A program made the translations under genes and the position numbers. A DNA stretch of 64,000 nt from Phycisphaeraceae bacterium (GTDB taxonomy: Bacteria > Planctomycetota > Phycisphaerae > Phycisphaerales > UBA1924), in NCBI GenBank assembly GCA_019636695.1, contig JAHBXD010000003.1:248001-312000 (forward strand), read 5' to 3'. Below are positions 56,876 to 64,000 of the stretch, piece after piece (position 1 is the first letter of the stretch; every line of letters begins with the position of its first letter). The notes below the pieces were generated by a model. That model was not told the origin of the DNA, made no database searches, and worked only from the letters and a program-made list of their open reading frames with translations.

Positions 56876-58537
56876 GTGTATCAGACCCTCCTGTCAAGGC
56901 GATATCTCACCGGCAAAGTCATGCCGCTGATGGCCGCCCTCGCCGTGGCCCTCTGTTCGGCCATGGTGCTGATCACCTGGTCGGTCATGGGCGGCTTCCT
57001 CAAGATGATGCTCGAAGCCGGGCGCATGCAGATCGGCGATGTCGTCATCTCCTGGCCGAGCCGAGGCTTCGCCCACTACGACGAACTCGTCCGCCGACTT
57101 GAAGCCGACCAAGACCACCCCACCGATCCACTCATCGTCGCGGCGTCCCCGATGATCGAGACCGCGGCGATGATCACCCTTCCAGGCGGCGCCATCAAGC
57201 CCATTCGCCTCCGCGGGGTCGACCCCGAGTCTTACCAGCGCGTCACCCGCTACGCACAGACGCTTCATTGGCGCCCGATCGAACAACCCACCCGGTATGA
57301 CCGCTTCGGAGAGGACTATCGCCTTCAACCCTCTACGACATATCCGCTTCCTGTTCCTTCCCCTGCCGCGGACGAAACCAACGCCCAACAAGTCGCGCGC
57401 GTCCTGCGTCTGCGAAACGATGAAATCCTCCGCATTCTCGATCGCCACGGCTTGTCATGGGGCTTGATCTATGACAACGGCCTCAGCATGACTCGTCGTA
57501 ACGATGACACGGGCGAGCGCCGCCCGGCAATTGTGCTTGGCATCGAACTGAGCAGGCAGAACGAACGTAAACGCAGTTTTTATTTTTCAAGACGACCGTT
57601 TGTCCTTAACGAACACGGCAACGCCACCCTTCAGGATGTCTTCCTTCCCGCCAACGGCACGGTCTCTGTCACGTTCTTCCCCACATCCGAAAAAGGCACC
57701 CTGGTAGACAGCGTCACCCGTGTCCTGCCAGTCGCCAACGAGTTCAAAACCGGCATCTACGAAATTGACGACAACACCGCCCTCACGCGGCTCGACGTCG
57801 TGCAGGCCGTGCTGTACATGAACGAAGCCCGACGAACCGTCGGAGGCGGAATCGGTGTCCGCCCCGACGGCACACCCTACGTCCTTCCCTCGACCGAAAT
57901 CGTCGATCCGGCGCGCGTGACAAGCGTTCTGGTGCTGGGCGTTAGCGCAGATCGTCTGGCCGACATTTATGAACGATGCCGCGCCATTTACGCCGATTTC
58001 GCCGCCGACCATCCCGACGTTCCTCGCCCCGAAGTGATGATGATTCAGACCTGGGAAGACCTCAACCGCACCTTCATCGACGCCGTACGAAATGAAATGG
58101 GCCTCGTGCTCATCGTCTTCACGTTCATCTCCCTTACCGCCGTCTTCCTCGTGTGGGCGATCTTCTGGTCGATGGTCAGTGAGAAAACCAAGGACATCGG
58201 CATCCTTCGCGCGCTCGGCGCTTCCCGCCGCGGAATCGCGGGACTCTGGCTCAGCTACGCCGCCGCCATCGGTCTCACCGGAATCTGTGTCGGCCTCCTT
58301 CTTGCGCACGTCATCGTCTGGAACATCAACGCGATTCAGGACACGCTCGGCCGGACGTTCAACATTCAGATATGGAACCCGGAGGTCTACTACTTCATCG
58401 ACATTCCCAGTTCCGTCGATCCCCGTAGCGCCGTGTTCGTCGCCGCCGGCGGCATCCTGGCATGCCTCCTCGGCGCCCTCGTACCCGCCATTCGCGCATC
58501 GCGCATGGACCCCGTCCGCGCTCTGAGGTTCGAATGA
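56876..58537 (+). CDS. LolC/E-type ABC transporter permease
   Basis: A 553-residue permease of the LolCE/MacB-type family. The first membrane helix (VMPLMAALAVALCSAMVLIT) is followed by a large periplasmic region of about 350 residues, then three C-terminal helices (MGLVLIVFTFISLTAVFLVW, AAAIGLTGICVGLLLAHVIV, VFVAAGGILACLLGALVPAI) with the KTKDIGILRALGASRRGI and PAIRASRMDPVRALRFE motifs of the FtsX/LolC domain. In proteobacteria LolC/E release lipoproteins from the inner membrane. Here only one permease is seen, so it could act as a homodimer. GTG start at 56876; its stop overlaps lolD in ATGA. Confidence 0.85.
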   Translation: MYQTLLSRRYLTGKVMPLMAALAVALCSAMVLITWSVMGGFLKMMLEAGRMQIGDVVISWPSRGFAHYDELVRRLEADQDHPTDPLIVAASPMIETAAMITLPGGAIKPIRLRGVDPESYQRVTRYAQTLHWRPIEQPTRYDRFGEDYRLQPSTTYPLPVPSPAADETNAQQVARVLRLRNDEILRILDRHGLSWGLIYDNGLSMTRRNDDTGERRPAIVLGIELSRQNERKRSFYFSRRPFVLNEHGNATLQDVFLPANGTVSVTFFPTSEKGTLVDSVTRVLPVANEFKTGIYEIDDNTALTRLDVVQAVLYMNEARRTVGGGIGVRPDGTPYVLPSTEIVDPARVTSVLVLGVSADRLADIYERCRAIYADFAADHPDVPRPEVMMIQTWEDLNRTFIDAVRNEMGLVLIVFTFISLTAVFLVWAIFWSMVSEKTKDIGILRALGASRRGIAGLWLSYAAAIGLTGICVGLLLAHVIVWNINAIQDTLGRTFNIQIWNPEVYYFIDIPSSVDPRSAVFVAAGGILACLLGALVPAIRASRMDPVRALRFE

Positions 58538-59256
58538 GCACCCCCCAACCCATCCTGAGCGGAAGCAACCTGCACAAGACGTATCGCCTCGGTCGCGCCA
58601 AGGTCCCTGTGCTCCGCGGCGCAAGCATCGCGATCGCCCAGGGCGAAACCGTCGCCATTCTCGGTGCATCCGGCTCGGGCAAGAGCACCATGCTCCACCT
58701 TCTCGGCGGCCTCGACCGCCCCGACCAGGGCGCATCGTCCGCCGTCACCTTCCGCGGACGGAATATCGCCGAGTTCTCCGAATCCGAACGCAACGCCTAC
58801 CGCGCCCGAGACATCGGCTTCGTCTTCCAGTTCTACCACCTTCTCCCCGAACTCAACGTCATCGAAAACGTCCTCATCGCCGCCATGGTCCGCCACCGCC
58901 ACGTACGCTACCTCGCCGAGCGCCGCGAACTTCGCTCCGCCGCCGAACACATCCTTGGCGCCCTCGGCCTCTCCTCTCGCCTGCGGCATCGACCTGTCGA
59001 ACTCTCCGGAGGGGAGCGGCAGCGCGTCGCCATCGCCCGCGCGCTCATCAACCGACCGACCGTCCTGCTCGCCGACGAGCCAACCGGAAACCTCGACCGT
59101 GCCACCGGCGGCGAAGTCCTCGATGCCCTCACCGCGATCCAGCGAGAGCGTGCCCTCACCCTGCTGATCGTCACCCACGACTCCGCCGTGGCCTCCCGGG
59201 CCGACCGCGTCATCCGCCTCCGCGACGGCCAGGTCACCGAATCGACGACGGCATAG
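58534..59256 (+). CDS. lolD: LolD-type ABC transporter ATP-binding protein
   Basis: A 240-residue ATPase of the LolD/MacB group that pairs with the permease overlapping it (ATGA). Walker A GASGSGKSTMLHLLGGLDRP, Q-loop region GFVFQFYHLLPELNVIENVL, the signature LSGGERQRVAIARAL, Walker B TVLLADEPTGNLD and the H-loop LLIVTHDSAVASRADRVI are all intact. FQFYHLLPELN is the LolD/MacB-type Q-loop. Confidence 0.93.
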   Translation: MSTPQPILSGSNLHKTYRLGRAKVPVLRGASIAIAQGETVAILGASGSGKSTMLHLLGGLDRPDQGASSAVTFRGRNIAEFSESERNAYRARDIGFVFQFYHLLPELNVIENVLIAAMVRHRHVRYLAERRELRSAAEHILGALGLSSRLRHRPVELSGGERQRVAIARALINRPTVLLADEPTGNLDRATGGEVLDALTAIQRERALTLLIVTHDSAVASRADRVIRLRDGQVTESTTA

Positions 59257-59396
59257 CCGACCCCGCCCTCAGGAACCGGCCACCCCCCCTAGAAGGCCCC
59301 CCGGGGCAATTCCGGCCCGAAACGACGGAATCGGGTCCGATCCCTCCCACGCATGCCCGACAACGGGTTACTATTCAGGGATTCACGGAGGTTTGT

Positions 59397-60251
59397 TTGT
59401 CCGCTGCACCTATCAGTTCCCACGGCGCTCCCTTTGCAGAGCTGTCGACCCGGCAGGTCGCGCTGGTTGGTTCGCGCCAGGCAAGCGTGATGGCCGAGGT
59501 GCTTCACGCCGGCTCGGGCCGTCCTCTCATTTTCCTCAGCGGGTTGGTAGGCACAAACTTCCATTGGGCTGAGGTCGTCGTCCGCATTCGCCATCGCGTC
59601 GAGTGCCGCGCCGTACAGGTGCCGCTGCTCGAACTTGAAGGCGATGATTGCGGCGTCCCCGGCGTCAAAGAGATGATGGCCCGCTACATCCGCGAGCACA
59701 TCGGCCGTCCGGCGGTGCTTGTCGGCAGCAGTTTCGGTGGGCATGTCGCCCTTCGCCTGGCGATCGAAGACCCCGCACTCGTCGGCGGTCTCGTCCTTGC
59801 CGGCTCCTCGGGCTTGGCTGAAAAACCCATCCTCGGCGCTGAACTTCCCTCCAAGGCCCGTGAATACATCGAAGAGCGTGTCGCCGAACTCTTTTACGAT
59901 AAATCGAAGATGTCGCAAGACGATGTCACCCGCGCGCACGCCGAACTCAACGACCGCGCAAAAGCCAGGGCGATGATCAAACTCAGTCGCTCTTGCCGGC
60001 GCGACCATCTCGGCAAACTCATCCATCGCATCCAAGCCCCCACACTCGTGCTCTGGGGCCGCAATGACATCGTCACCCCGCCCGAAGCCGCGATCGAGTT
60101 CGCCGAGCACATCCCCGATGCGCGCCTCGTCTGGATCGAACAGTGCGGACATGCCCCTATGGTCGAAAAACCCGATGAGTTCTCCGAGTCGCTTCTGAAC
60201 TTCTGCGACGAACTCGATGCCATCGATAACCGCCGTAACTCGGCGCTCTGA
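59397..60251 (+). CDS. Alpha/beta hydrolase
   Basis: A 284-residue alpha/beta hydrolase: the oxyanion/N-terminal strand IFLSGLVGTNFHWAEVVVRI, nucleophile elbow LVGSSFGGHVALRL (Ser in G-S-S-F-G-G), catalytic Asp in LVLWGRNDIVTPPEAA, and catalytic His in EQCGHAPMVEKPDEFS. The triad is complete, so an ester or thioester hydrolase is likely. Substrate unknown. TTG start at 59397 with GGAGG 4 bases upstream. It is followed 21 bp later by a GH3-family gene, an unusual pairing suggesting a shared acyl substrate. Confidence 0.85.
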   Translation: MSAAPISSHGAPFAELSTRQVALVGSRQASVMAEVLHAGSGRPLIFLSGLVGTNFHWAEVVVRIRHRVECRAVQVPLLELEGDDCGVPGVKEMMARYIREHIGRPAVLVGSSFGGHVALRLAIEDPALVGGLVLAGSSGLAEKPILGAELPSKAREYIEERVAELFYDKSKMSQDDVTRAHAELNDRAKARAMIKLSRSCRRDHLGKLIHRIQAPTLVLWGRNDIVTPPEAAIEFAEHIPDARLVWIEQCGHAPMVEKPDEFSESLLNFCDELDAIDNRRNSAL

Positions 60252-60272
60252 CCGCCCTGGAGCGCCTACCCC

Positions 60273-61931
60273 ATGCCACGCAGGGCCGCACCCGCCGCCG
60301 ACCCCCCCGCACGCTGGACTGCCGCGATCGGCGCAGGCCTTGAAATGCGCGTCGGTCTCCGCGCGGCCCGACTCGACGACACCGAATACTGGAGACTCCA
60401 CGCCGCACGCCTCCAGGTGCGCCAACTGCGCCGATTGATCCGACGCGCACGCCACACCGAATTCGGCCGTATCCACGGCTTCCACCGGCTCGAGCATGTG
60501 CCCGATGCCGAACTGGTCCGGGCATACCGCTCGCAGACACCCGTCCGCGACTGGTACGCCTTCAAAGACCAGATCATCCGCATGCGCGAACATGCCGAGC
60601 CTGATGTCCTCTGGCCCGGCCTCGTCAAAGACTTTGCCCAGACCAGCGGCACCACAGCCGGTGACAAGTTCATTCCCGTCAGCGCTGACATGCTTCGGTC
60701 CAATTTCCTCGCCAGCCTCGACATCTTCGCCAATCTCACGCGGTTCGGCCTCCCGCTGACGCGTCTGCTCAGCGGCAAGTGCCTCTTTCTCGGCGGCTCA
60801 AGCGATGTGCAGGCCAATGAGCACGGCATCCGCACCGGCGATCTCTCCGGCCTGGTCACCCCGCTCATTCGCTGGCCGTTGACCGAGGTCTACCTCCCCG
60901 GGCACGACATCGCCCTGATGGACCACTGGCCCAGCAAGATCGACGCCATGGCGCGCACCAGCATCGACCAAGACGTCCGCATGATCAGCGGCATGTCGTC
61001 GTGGGGGCTGGTGCTCTTCGAAGCCGTCCTCAAACTCGCGCGAGATCAGGGCCGCGATGTCGCATGCGTTCGCGATATCTGGCCCAACCTCGACCTCTTC
61101 ATCCACGGAGGCGTCAAATACACCCCCTTCATCCCGCGTGTCAATCAGGTCGTCTTCGGCACACCCAAAATCGACTTCCCCTTCCGGATCGAGCTGTACC
61201 CCGCCAGCGAAGGGTTCATCGCGATCCAAGATACCCCCCTCGACCCCGGCCTTCGCCTCATCACAGACGGCGGCATCTTCTTCGAGTTCATCCCCCTTGA
61301 TGCCATCGATACCCCGACCCCCCCGGCCTTCACCTGCGACACCGTCGAAAAAGGCTGCCGATACGTCGTCGTCATGTCCACGTGCGCCGGCCTCTGGCGA
61401 TACATCATCGGCGATGTCGTCGAGTTCGACACCATCCCCGCAACGCTCGACCACCGCGCCTCGGGCGACGGCCCGCCGAGGTTGCGCATCGTCGGGCGAC
61501 ACCGCCACTTCATCAACGCCTTCGGCGAAAATCTCATCGTCGAGCATATTGAAAACGCCGTCGCCGAAGCCGCGCGCATCACCGGCCTCGTCGTCGGCGA
61601 GTTCACCGCCGCTCCGGTCTATCCCGGCCAGGGACGACGCGCGGGCCTCGAACTCGCCTGCGAGTTTGAAGCACCGCCGCCCGGAGACCTTCTCGTCCGA
61701 TTCCAGGCCGCCTTCGATGCCGCCCTCAAGCACCAGAACGTCGATTACACTACCAAGCGAACCGACAGCCTCGGCATGGCCCCGCCGACCATCTCGCCCC
61801 TCCCCATCGGCGCATTCCATCGATGGCTCGAAAGTCGCGGCAAGCTCGGCGGCCAACACAAGTGCCCGCGCGCTGCCAACCATCGCGAGATCATCGAACC
61901 CCTCTGCTCCCAAGCCTTGCCTGTCGCATAA
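60273..61931 (+). CDS. GH3 family acyl-acid amido synthetase-like enzyme
   Basis: A 552-residue protein of the GH3 family (adenylate-forming superfamily), known in plants for conjugating amino acids to jasmonate or auxin. Adenylation motifs: KDFAQTSGTTAGDKFIPVSA (P-loop-like SGTTAG), IELYPASEGFIAIQDTPLDP (the S/A-E-G motif), and YIIGDVVEFDTIP (ATP ribose Asp in YxxGDxV). The C-terminal domain (NAFGENLIVEHIENAVAEAA) is complete. Bacterial GH3 proteins occur in various phyla with no assigned substrate. No signal peptide, so cytoplasmic. Coupled to the hydrolase gene upstream. Confidence 0.9.
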   Translation: MPRRAAPAADPPARWTAAIGAGLEMRVGLRAARLDDTEYWRLHAARLQVRQLRRLIRRARHTEFGRIHGFHRLEHVPDAELVRAYRSQTPVRDWYAFKDQIIRMREHAEPDVLWPGLVKDFAQTSGTTAGDKFIPVSADMLRSNFLASLDIFANLTRFGLPLTRLLSGKCLFLGGSSDVQANEHGIRTGDLSGLVTPLIRWPLTEVYLPGHDIALMDHWPSKIDAMARTSIDQDVRMISGMSSWGLVLFEAVLKLARDQGRDVACVRDIWPNLDLFIHGGVKYTPFIPRVNQVVFGTPKIDFPFRIELYPASEGFIAIQDTPLDPGLRLITDGGIFFEFIPLDAIDTPTPPAFTCDTVEKGCRYVVVMSTCAGLWRYIIGDVVEFDTIPATLDHRASGDGPPRLRIVGRHRHFINAFGENLIVEHIENAVAEAARITGLVVGEFTAAPVYPGQGRRAGLELACEFEAPPPGDLLVRFQAAFDAALKHQNVDYTTKRTDSLGMAPPTISPLPIGAFHRWLESRGKLGGQHKCPRAANHREIIEPLCSQALPVA

Positions 61932-61987
61932 CCGCTCGCAGCGCGAACACCGACATCGGTCCGTGAACCGCTTCCTACACTCCCCAC

Positions 61988-62185
61988 GTGCCCTTTCCCG
62001 TCCATGACTGGCAGTTCTGGGTGGCGACCCTGGCAGCCGTCGGTGCGCTCTGGTTCCTCATTCGCCGCCTGATGCCCCACCGCGCCCGCCGCCGCAAAGG
62101 CCGCCGTGCCCTGCTCACCGTCGAAGGCAAACCCCTCGATCACTCCCGCTCAGAAGATCGCTCAAACGCTCCTGCATCTCGATAA
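61988..62185 (+). CDS. Small single-pass membrane protein
   Basis: A 65-residue candidate: an N-terminal membrane helix (DWQFWVATLAAVGALWFLI), then an Arg/Lys-rich juxtamembrane segment (RRLMPHRARRRKGRRALLTV) and a polar tail. GTG start at 61988. The combination of a Trp-flanked helix with positive-inside charge is not random-looking, and it lies 56 bp after the GH3 gene on the same strand. No family is recognised, and the size makes it uncertain. Confidence 0.5.
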   Translation: MPFPVHDWQFWVATLAAVGALWFLIRRLMPHRARRRKGRRALLTVEGKPLDHSRSEDRSNAPASR

Positions 62186-62199
62186 AACCACACTCCCGA

Positions 62200-63192
62200 T
62201 CAGGCTCCCGCAAGAACCTCCGGCTCTTCGAGCGCACCCACCAGTTCTCCCAGACCGCGCTTCCCTTGCCTGCCGATCCATTTCCGCAATCCCGCACCGA
62301 CCTTGACCGGCGACCGCGGATCCGCGAACAACCCCGTGCCCATCCCCACTGCGCTCGCCCCGGCGAGCACATACGCCGCGGCATCCTCCCACCGCAATAC
62401 TCCGCCGATCCCCACGATCGCTGTTCCCGTGGACTTCGCCACACCGCGCCAGACATCGTGGACGATCTTCAGCGTCACCGGATGCACCGCCGGCCCTGAC
62501 AACCCCCCCGTACGGTTTGAAAGCTTCGGCCTGCGACGTTCAACATCAATCGCCATCGCCGGCATCGTGTTGCAGAGGCACAGCACATCTGCCCCCGGCC
62601 TGCTGTTCGGCCCACCGCACGGCCCCCCTGGCTCAATCGCCGCCCTCGCCAGGGCCACGATCCCCGGCTGCCCCACCGCCACCGGGCTGAGCTTCACAAA
62701 CAGCCGCTTGCTCTTCACGACCGCGCGAACCTCGCGAACCACTTCTGAAAGTGCGGCAACATCTACCCCGAACTCCACCCCCCCATGCACATTCGGGCAC
62801 GAGACGTTCAACTCGACCCCCGCCAAGGCCGTCACGCCCTCCATCGCCGCGGCGACTTCCACATACTCCGCGACACTGAACCCCGCGACCGACCCGACCA
62901 CTGCACACGGCATCGTCGCCACACGAGGCCCCACCTCCCGCACGAAGGCGTCAATCCCCATGTTCGCCAGCCCGATGGCGTTCAGCATCCCGGACCGCTC
63001 CGGCAGGATGCGCCACGTCGCGTTCCCGCTCCGCGGCTCGCGCGTCATGCTCTTGGTCACCACGCCACCCACGCGCGAGAGATCTAGCACATCCGACAAC
63101 TCATCCAGCGTGCCGGCCGTGCCCGCAGCAAGCAACACCGGATGGCGCAGCCCGATCCCTGCAAGATCCACCGCCAAGGCCGGATCATCCAT
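62200..63192 (-). CDS. pyrD: Dihydroorotate dehydrogenase (class 1)
   Basis: A 330-residue FMN enzyme of pyrimidine synthesis, oxidising dihydroorotate to orotate. Seen: HPVLLAAGTAGTLDELSDVL, VVTKSMTREPRSGN (phosphate/substrate Lys), NAIGLANMGIDAFV, ELNVSCPNVHGG with the class 1 catalytic Cys, CLCNTMPAMAID, and the FMN-phosphate loop VGIGGVLRWEDAAAYVLAGA. The Cys base places it in class 1 (cytosolic, like PyrDB) rather than membrane class 2. No pyrK is seen here. ATG at 63192; a frame to 63204 (ATG) is also possible. Confidence 0.9.
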   Translation of the reverse strand: MDDPALAVDLAGIGLRHPVLLAAGTAGTLDELSDVLDLSRVGGVVTKSMTREPRSGNATWRILPERSGMLNAIGLANMGIDAFVREVGPRVATMPCAVVGSVAGFSVAEYVEVAAAMEGVTALAGVELNVSCPNVHGGVEFGVDVAALSEVVREVRAVVKSKRLFVKLSPVAVGQPGIVALARAAIEPGGPCGGPNSRPGADVLCLCNTMPAMAIDVERRRPKLSNRTGGLSGPAVHPVTLKIVHDVWRGVAKSTGTAIVGIGGVLRWEDAAAYVLAGASAVGMGTGLFADPRSPVKVGAGLRKWIGRQGKRGLGELVGALEEPEVLAGA

Positions 63193-63228
63193 GCCGCTCA
63201 GCATAGATCATCCGCACCCACTTCGCGG

Positions 63229-63744
63229 CTACAGCCGAAGCATCGACGACACATCCGGCGCTTCCCGAGTCAGGCCGAGCGCTTTCAGCCACCCGCCGAA
63301 CCCTGCGGCATCGTCCGGTCCGAACGCACCTGTCGCGTAACTGTCGACGTCCAAAACGCCCCAGCACGTCCCGTCCGGCTCAAAAAGAGGGATCACCAAC
63401 TCGGAAAGGTCACGCGGATCACACGCGATATATCCCTCACCCAAGGTGCGCACATCATCGACGATCACCACCCGCCGCGAAAGCCACGAACGACCGCACA
63501 TCCCGTGCAACCCGATCGGTGAGCACGCGGGCTTATCCCGGCGCTCCAGCAGAATCAGGTCTTCACCCGGCCCTTTGCCGTAGAACCCGATCCACGACAC
63601 CCCACGGCCGGAACCTTCGCCCCCAAACTCCTCCCACGCCACATCCACAAAGCGACGCATCGCCGCCTCACGACCCGAGCATTCCCAACCCACAACGGGG
63701 TTGCGCACGAAATCGCGGCGGTAACGCGACACCGATACGGTCAT
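63229..63744 (-). CDS. GAF domain protein, free-methionine-(R)-sulfoxide reductase-like
   Basis: A 171-residue single GAF protein. Its active-site pattern matches fRMsr (MsrC): the first Cys in PACSPIGLHG, the second in GMCGRSW, the third in YIACDPRDLSELVIPLF, and the closing GVLDVDS strand. All three catalytic/resolving cysteines are present, so reduction of free methionine-R-sulfoxide is likely. The ATG at 63744 was chosen because upstream sequence (to 63873) is not GAF-like. It lies between pyrD and rpsR, 19 bp after rpsR. Confidence 0.85.
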   Translation of the reverse strand: MTVSVSRYRRDFVRNPVVGWECSGREAAMRRFVDVAWEEFGGEGSGRGVSWIGFYGKGPGEDLILLERRDKPACSPIGLHGMCGRSWLSRRVVIVDDVRTLGEGYIACDPRDLSELVIPLFEPDGTCWGVLDVDSYATGAFGPDDAAGFGGWLKALGLTREAPDVSSMLRL

Positions 63745-63763
63745 CGTGGCCGATCCGGAACGA

Positions 63764-64000
63764 TCAGAGGGTCGCCGAGGTATACGGCAACAACCCCATG
63801 AAACGTGCGCGCTTGATCGCCTGCGCAAGCATCCGCTGCTCCCGGGCCGATGTGCCCAGCCGCTTGCGACCATAAATCTTGCCGTTGGGGCTCATCAGGC
63901 GGCGGAGGGACTCAATGTCCTTCCAATCCACATAGGGTATTCCCTGGGGGCCTTTCATGACGATCTTCGGCTTCGTCGGAGGGCCGAACCGCCCCCCACC
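63764..64000 (-). CDS. rpsR: 30S ribosomal protein S18, 5' end outside the window
   Basis: The visible part has YVDWKDIESLRRLMSPNGKI and GRKRLGTSAREQRMLAQAIK, with the C-terminal RARFMGLLPY, unmistakable S18 sequence. The frame stays open from an in-frame ATG at 63958 to the window edge (14 more codons, G-R-F-G-P-P-T-K-P-K-I-V), which look like genuine N-terminal S18 sequence. I therefore treat it as partial rather than starting at 63958. The usual partners rpsF, ssb and rplI are not downstream; they may lie beyond the edge. Confidence 0.92.
   Translation of the reverse strand, partial: GGGRFGPPTKPKIVMKGPQGIPYVDWKDIESLRRLMSPNGKIYGRKRLGTSAREQRMLAQAIKRARFMGLLPYTSATL

Noticed and set aside
57587..58735. 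382-codon minus-strand frame
   Set aside because: Antisense to the LolC/LolD genes.
60798..61913. 371-codon minus-strand frame
   Set aside because: Antisense to the GH3 gene, which has complete adenylation motifs.

Overview
The window reads as chromosome from a GC-rich planctomycete, most likely class Phycisphaerae. This is inferred from family content, since no 16S gene is present. The pointers are two secreted proteins ending in paired 'GC-type' dockerin-like repeats (DASDFFYFLD...GC), three exported proteins with a P-x-P-G / hydrophobic / poly-Arg PEP-CTERM-like tail, two membrane proteins with a CGYDLxG zinc ribbon, and a compact pilus-like operon led by a PilZ protein. Coding density is high. 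Start/stop overlaps (ATGA, GTGA, TGATG) are frequent. I saw no insertion sequence, prophage, CRISPR array, rRNA or convincing tRNA.

Layout. 0-9.1 kb: an APH-fold phosphotransferase, a PhzF isomerase overlapping NAD-dependent DNA ligase (ligA), a CYTH protein, a very basic histone-H1-like protein, a zinc-ribbon membrane protein, a LURP-one/Tubby-like protein, then tsf and rpsB. 9.4-21.5 kb: a PilZ-gspE-gspF-four pseudopilins-PilX-like-PilM/N fusion-PilO-PilP/GspC-like operon, followed on the same strand by tatA, rsmG and a DinG-like helicase. 21.7-25.8 kb: two paralogous secreted dockerin proteins and a strong terminator. 26-33.6 kb: a YhbH/YeaH (DUF444) protein, rarA, comB, dnaK and an RMD1-family protein.

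33.6-45 kb: an exported methyltransferase-like protein, a GNAT acetyltransferase, ApbE (its gene overlapping a divergent SUMF1-domain gene), cystathionine beta-synthase, three PEP-CTERM-like proteins around sucC, and the serine kinase PrkA. 45.4-52.8 kb: a FIST sensor with a hybrid histidine kinase, a lone nuoB, an ACT-domain protein and a 1208-residue multi-PAS hybrid kinase related to the first. 52.9-56.8 kb: trmB, rsmA, 3-hydroxyanthranilate dioxygenase with an added lysine-rich tail, and a dihydrouridine synthase. 56.9-62.2 kb: a LolC/LolD-type ABC transporter, an alpha/beta hydrolase and a GH3-family enzyme as a close pair, and a small membrane protein. 62.2-64 kb: pyrD, a free-methionine-sulfoxide-reductase-like GAF protein, and rpsR running off the end.

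How the genes fit together. The pilus-like operon has its ATPase, platform, pseudopilins and PilM-N-O-P alignment complex, but no secretin, prepilin peptidase or PilT here, so it needs partners elsewhere. The FIST protein probably feeds the adjacent kinase. The LolCD pair points to lipoprotein sorting in a two-membrane envelope. Several genes usually found in fixed operons (sucC without sucD, nuoB without other nuo genes, prkA apart from yhbH) are separated here. The most unusual items are the PilM-PilN fusion operon, the hydrolase-GH3 pair, the secreted methyltransferase, the lysine-tailed dioxygenase, and the helicase with a Ser in place of the first expected Fe-S cysteine.
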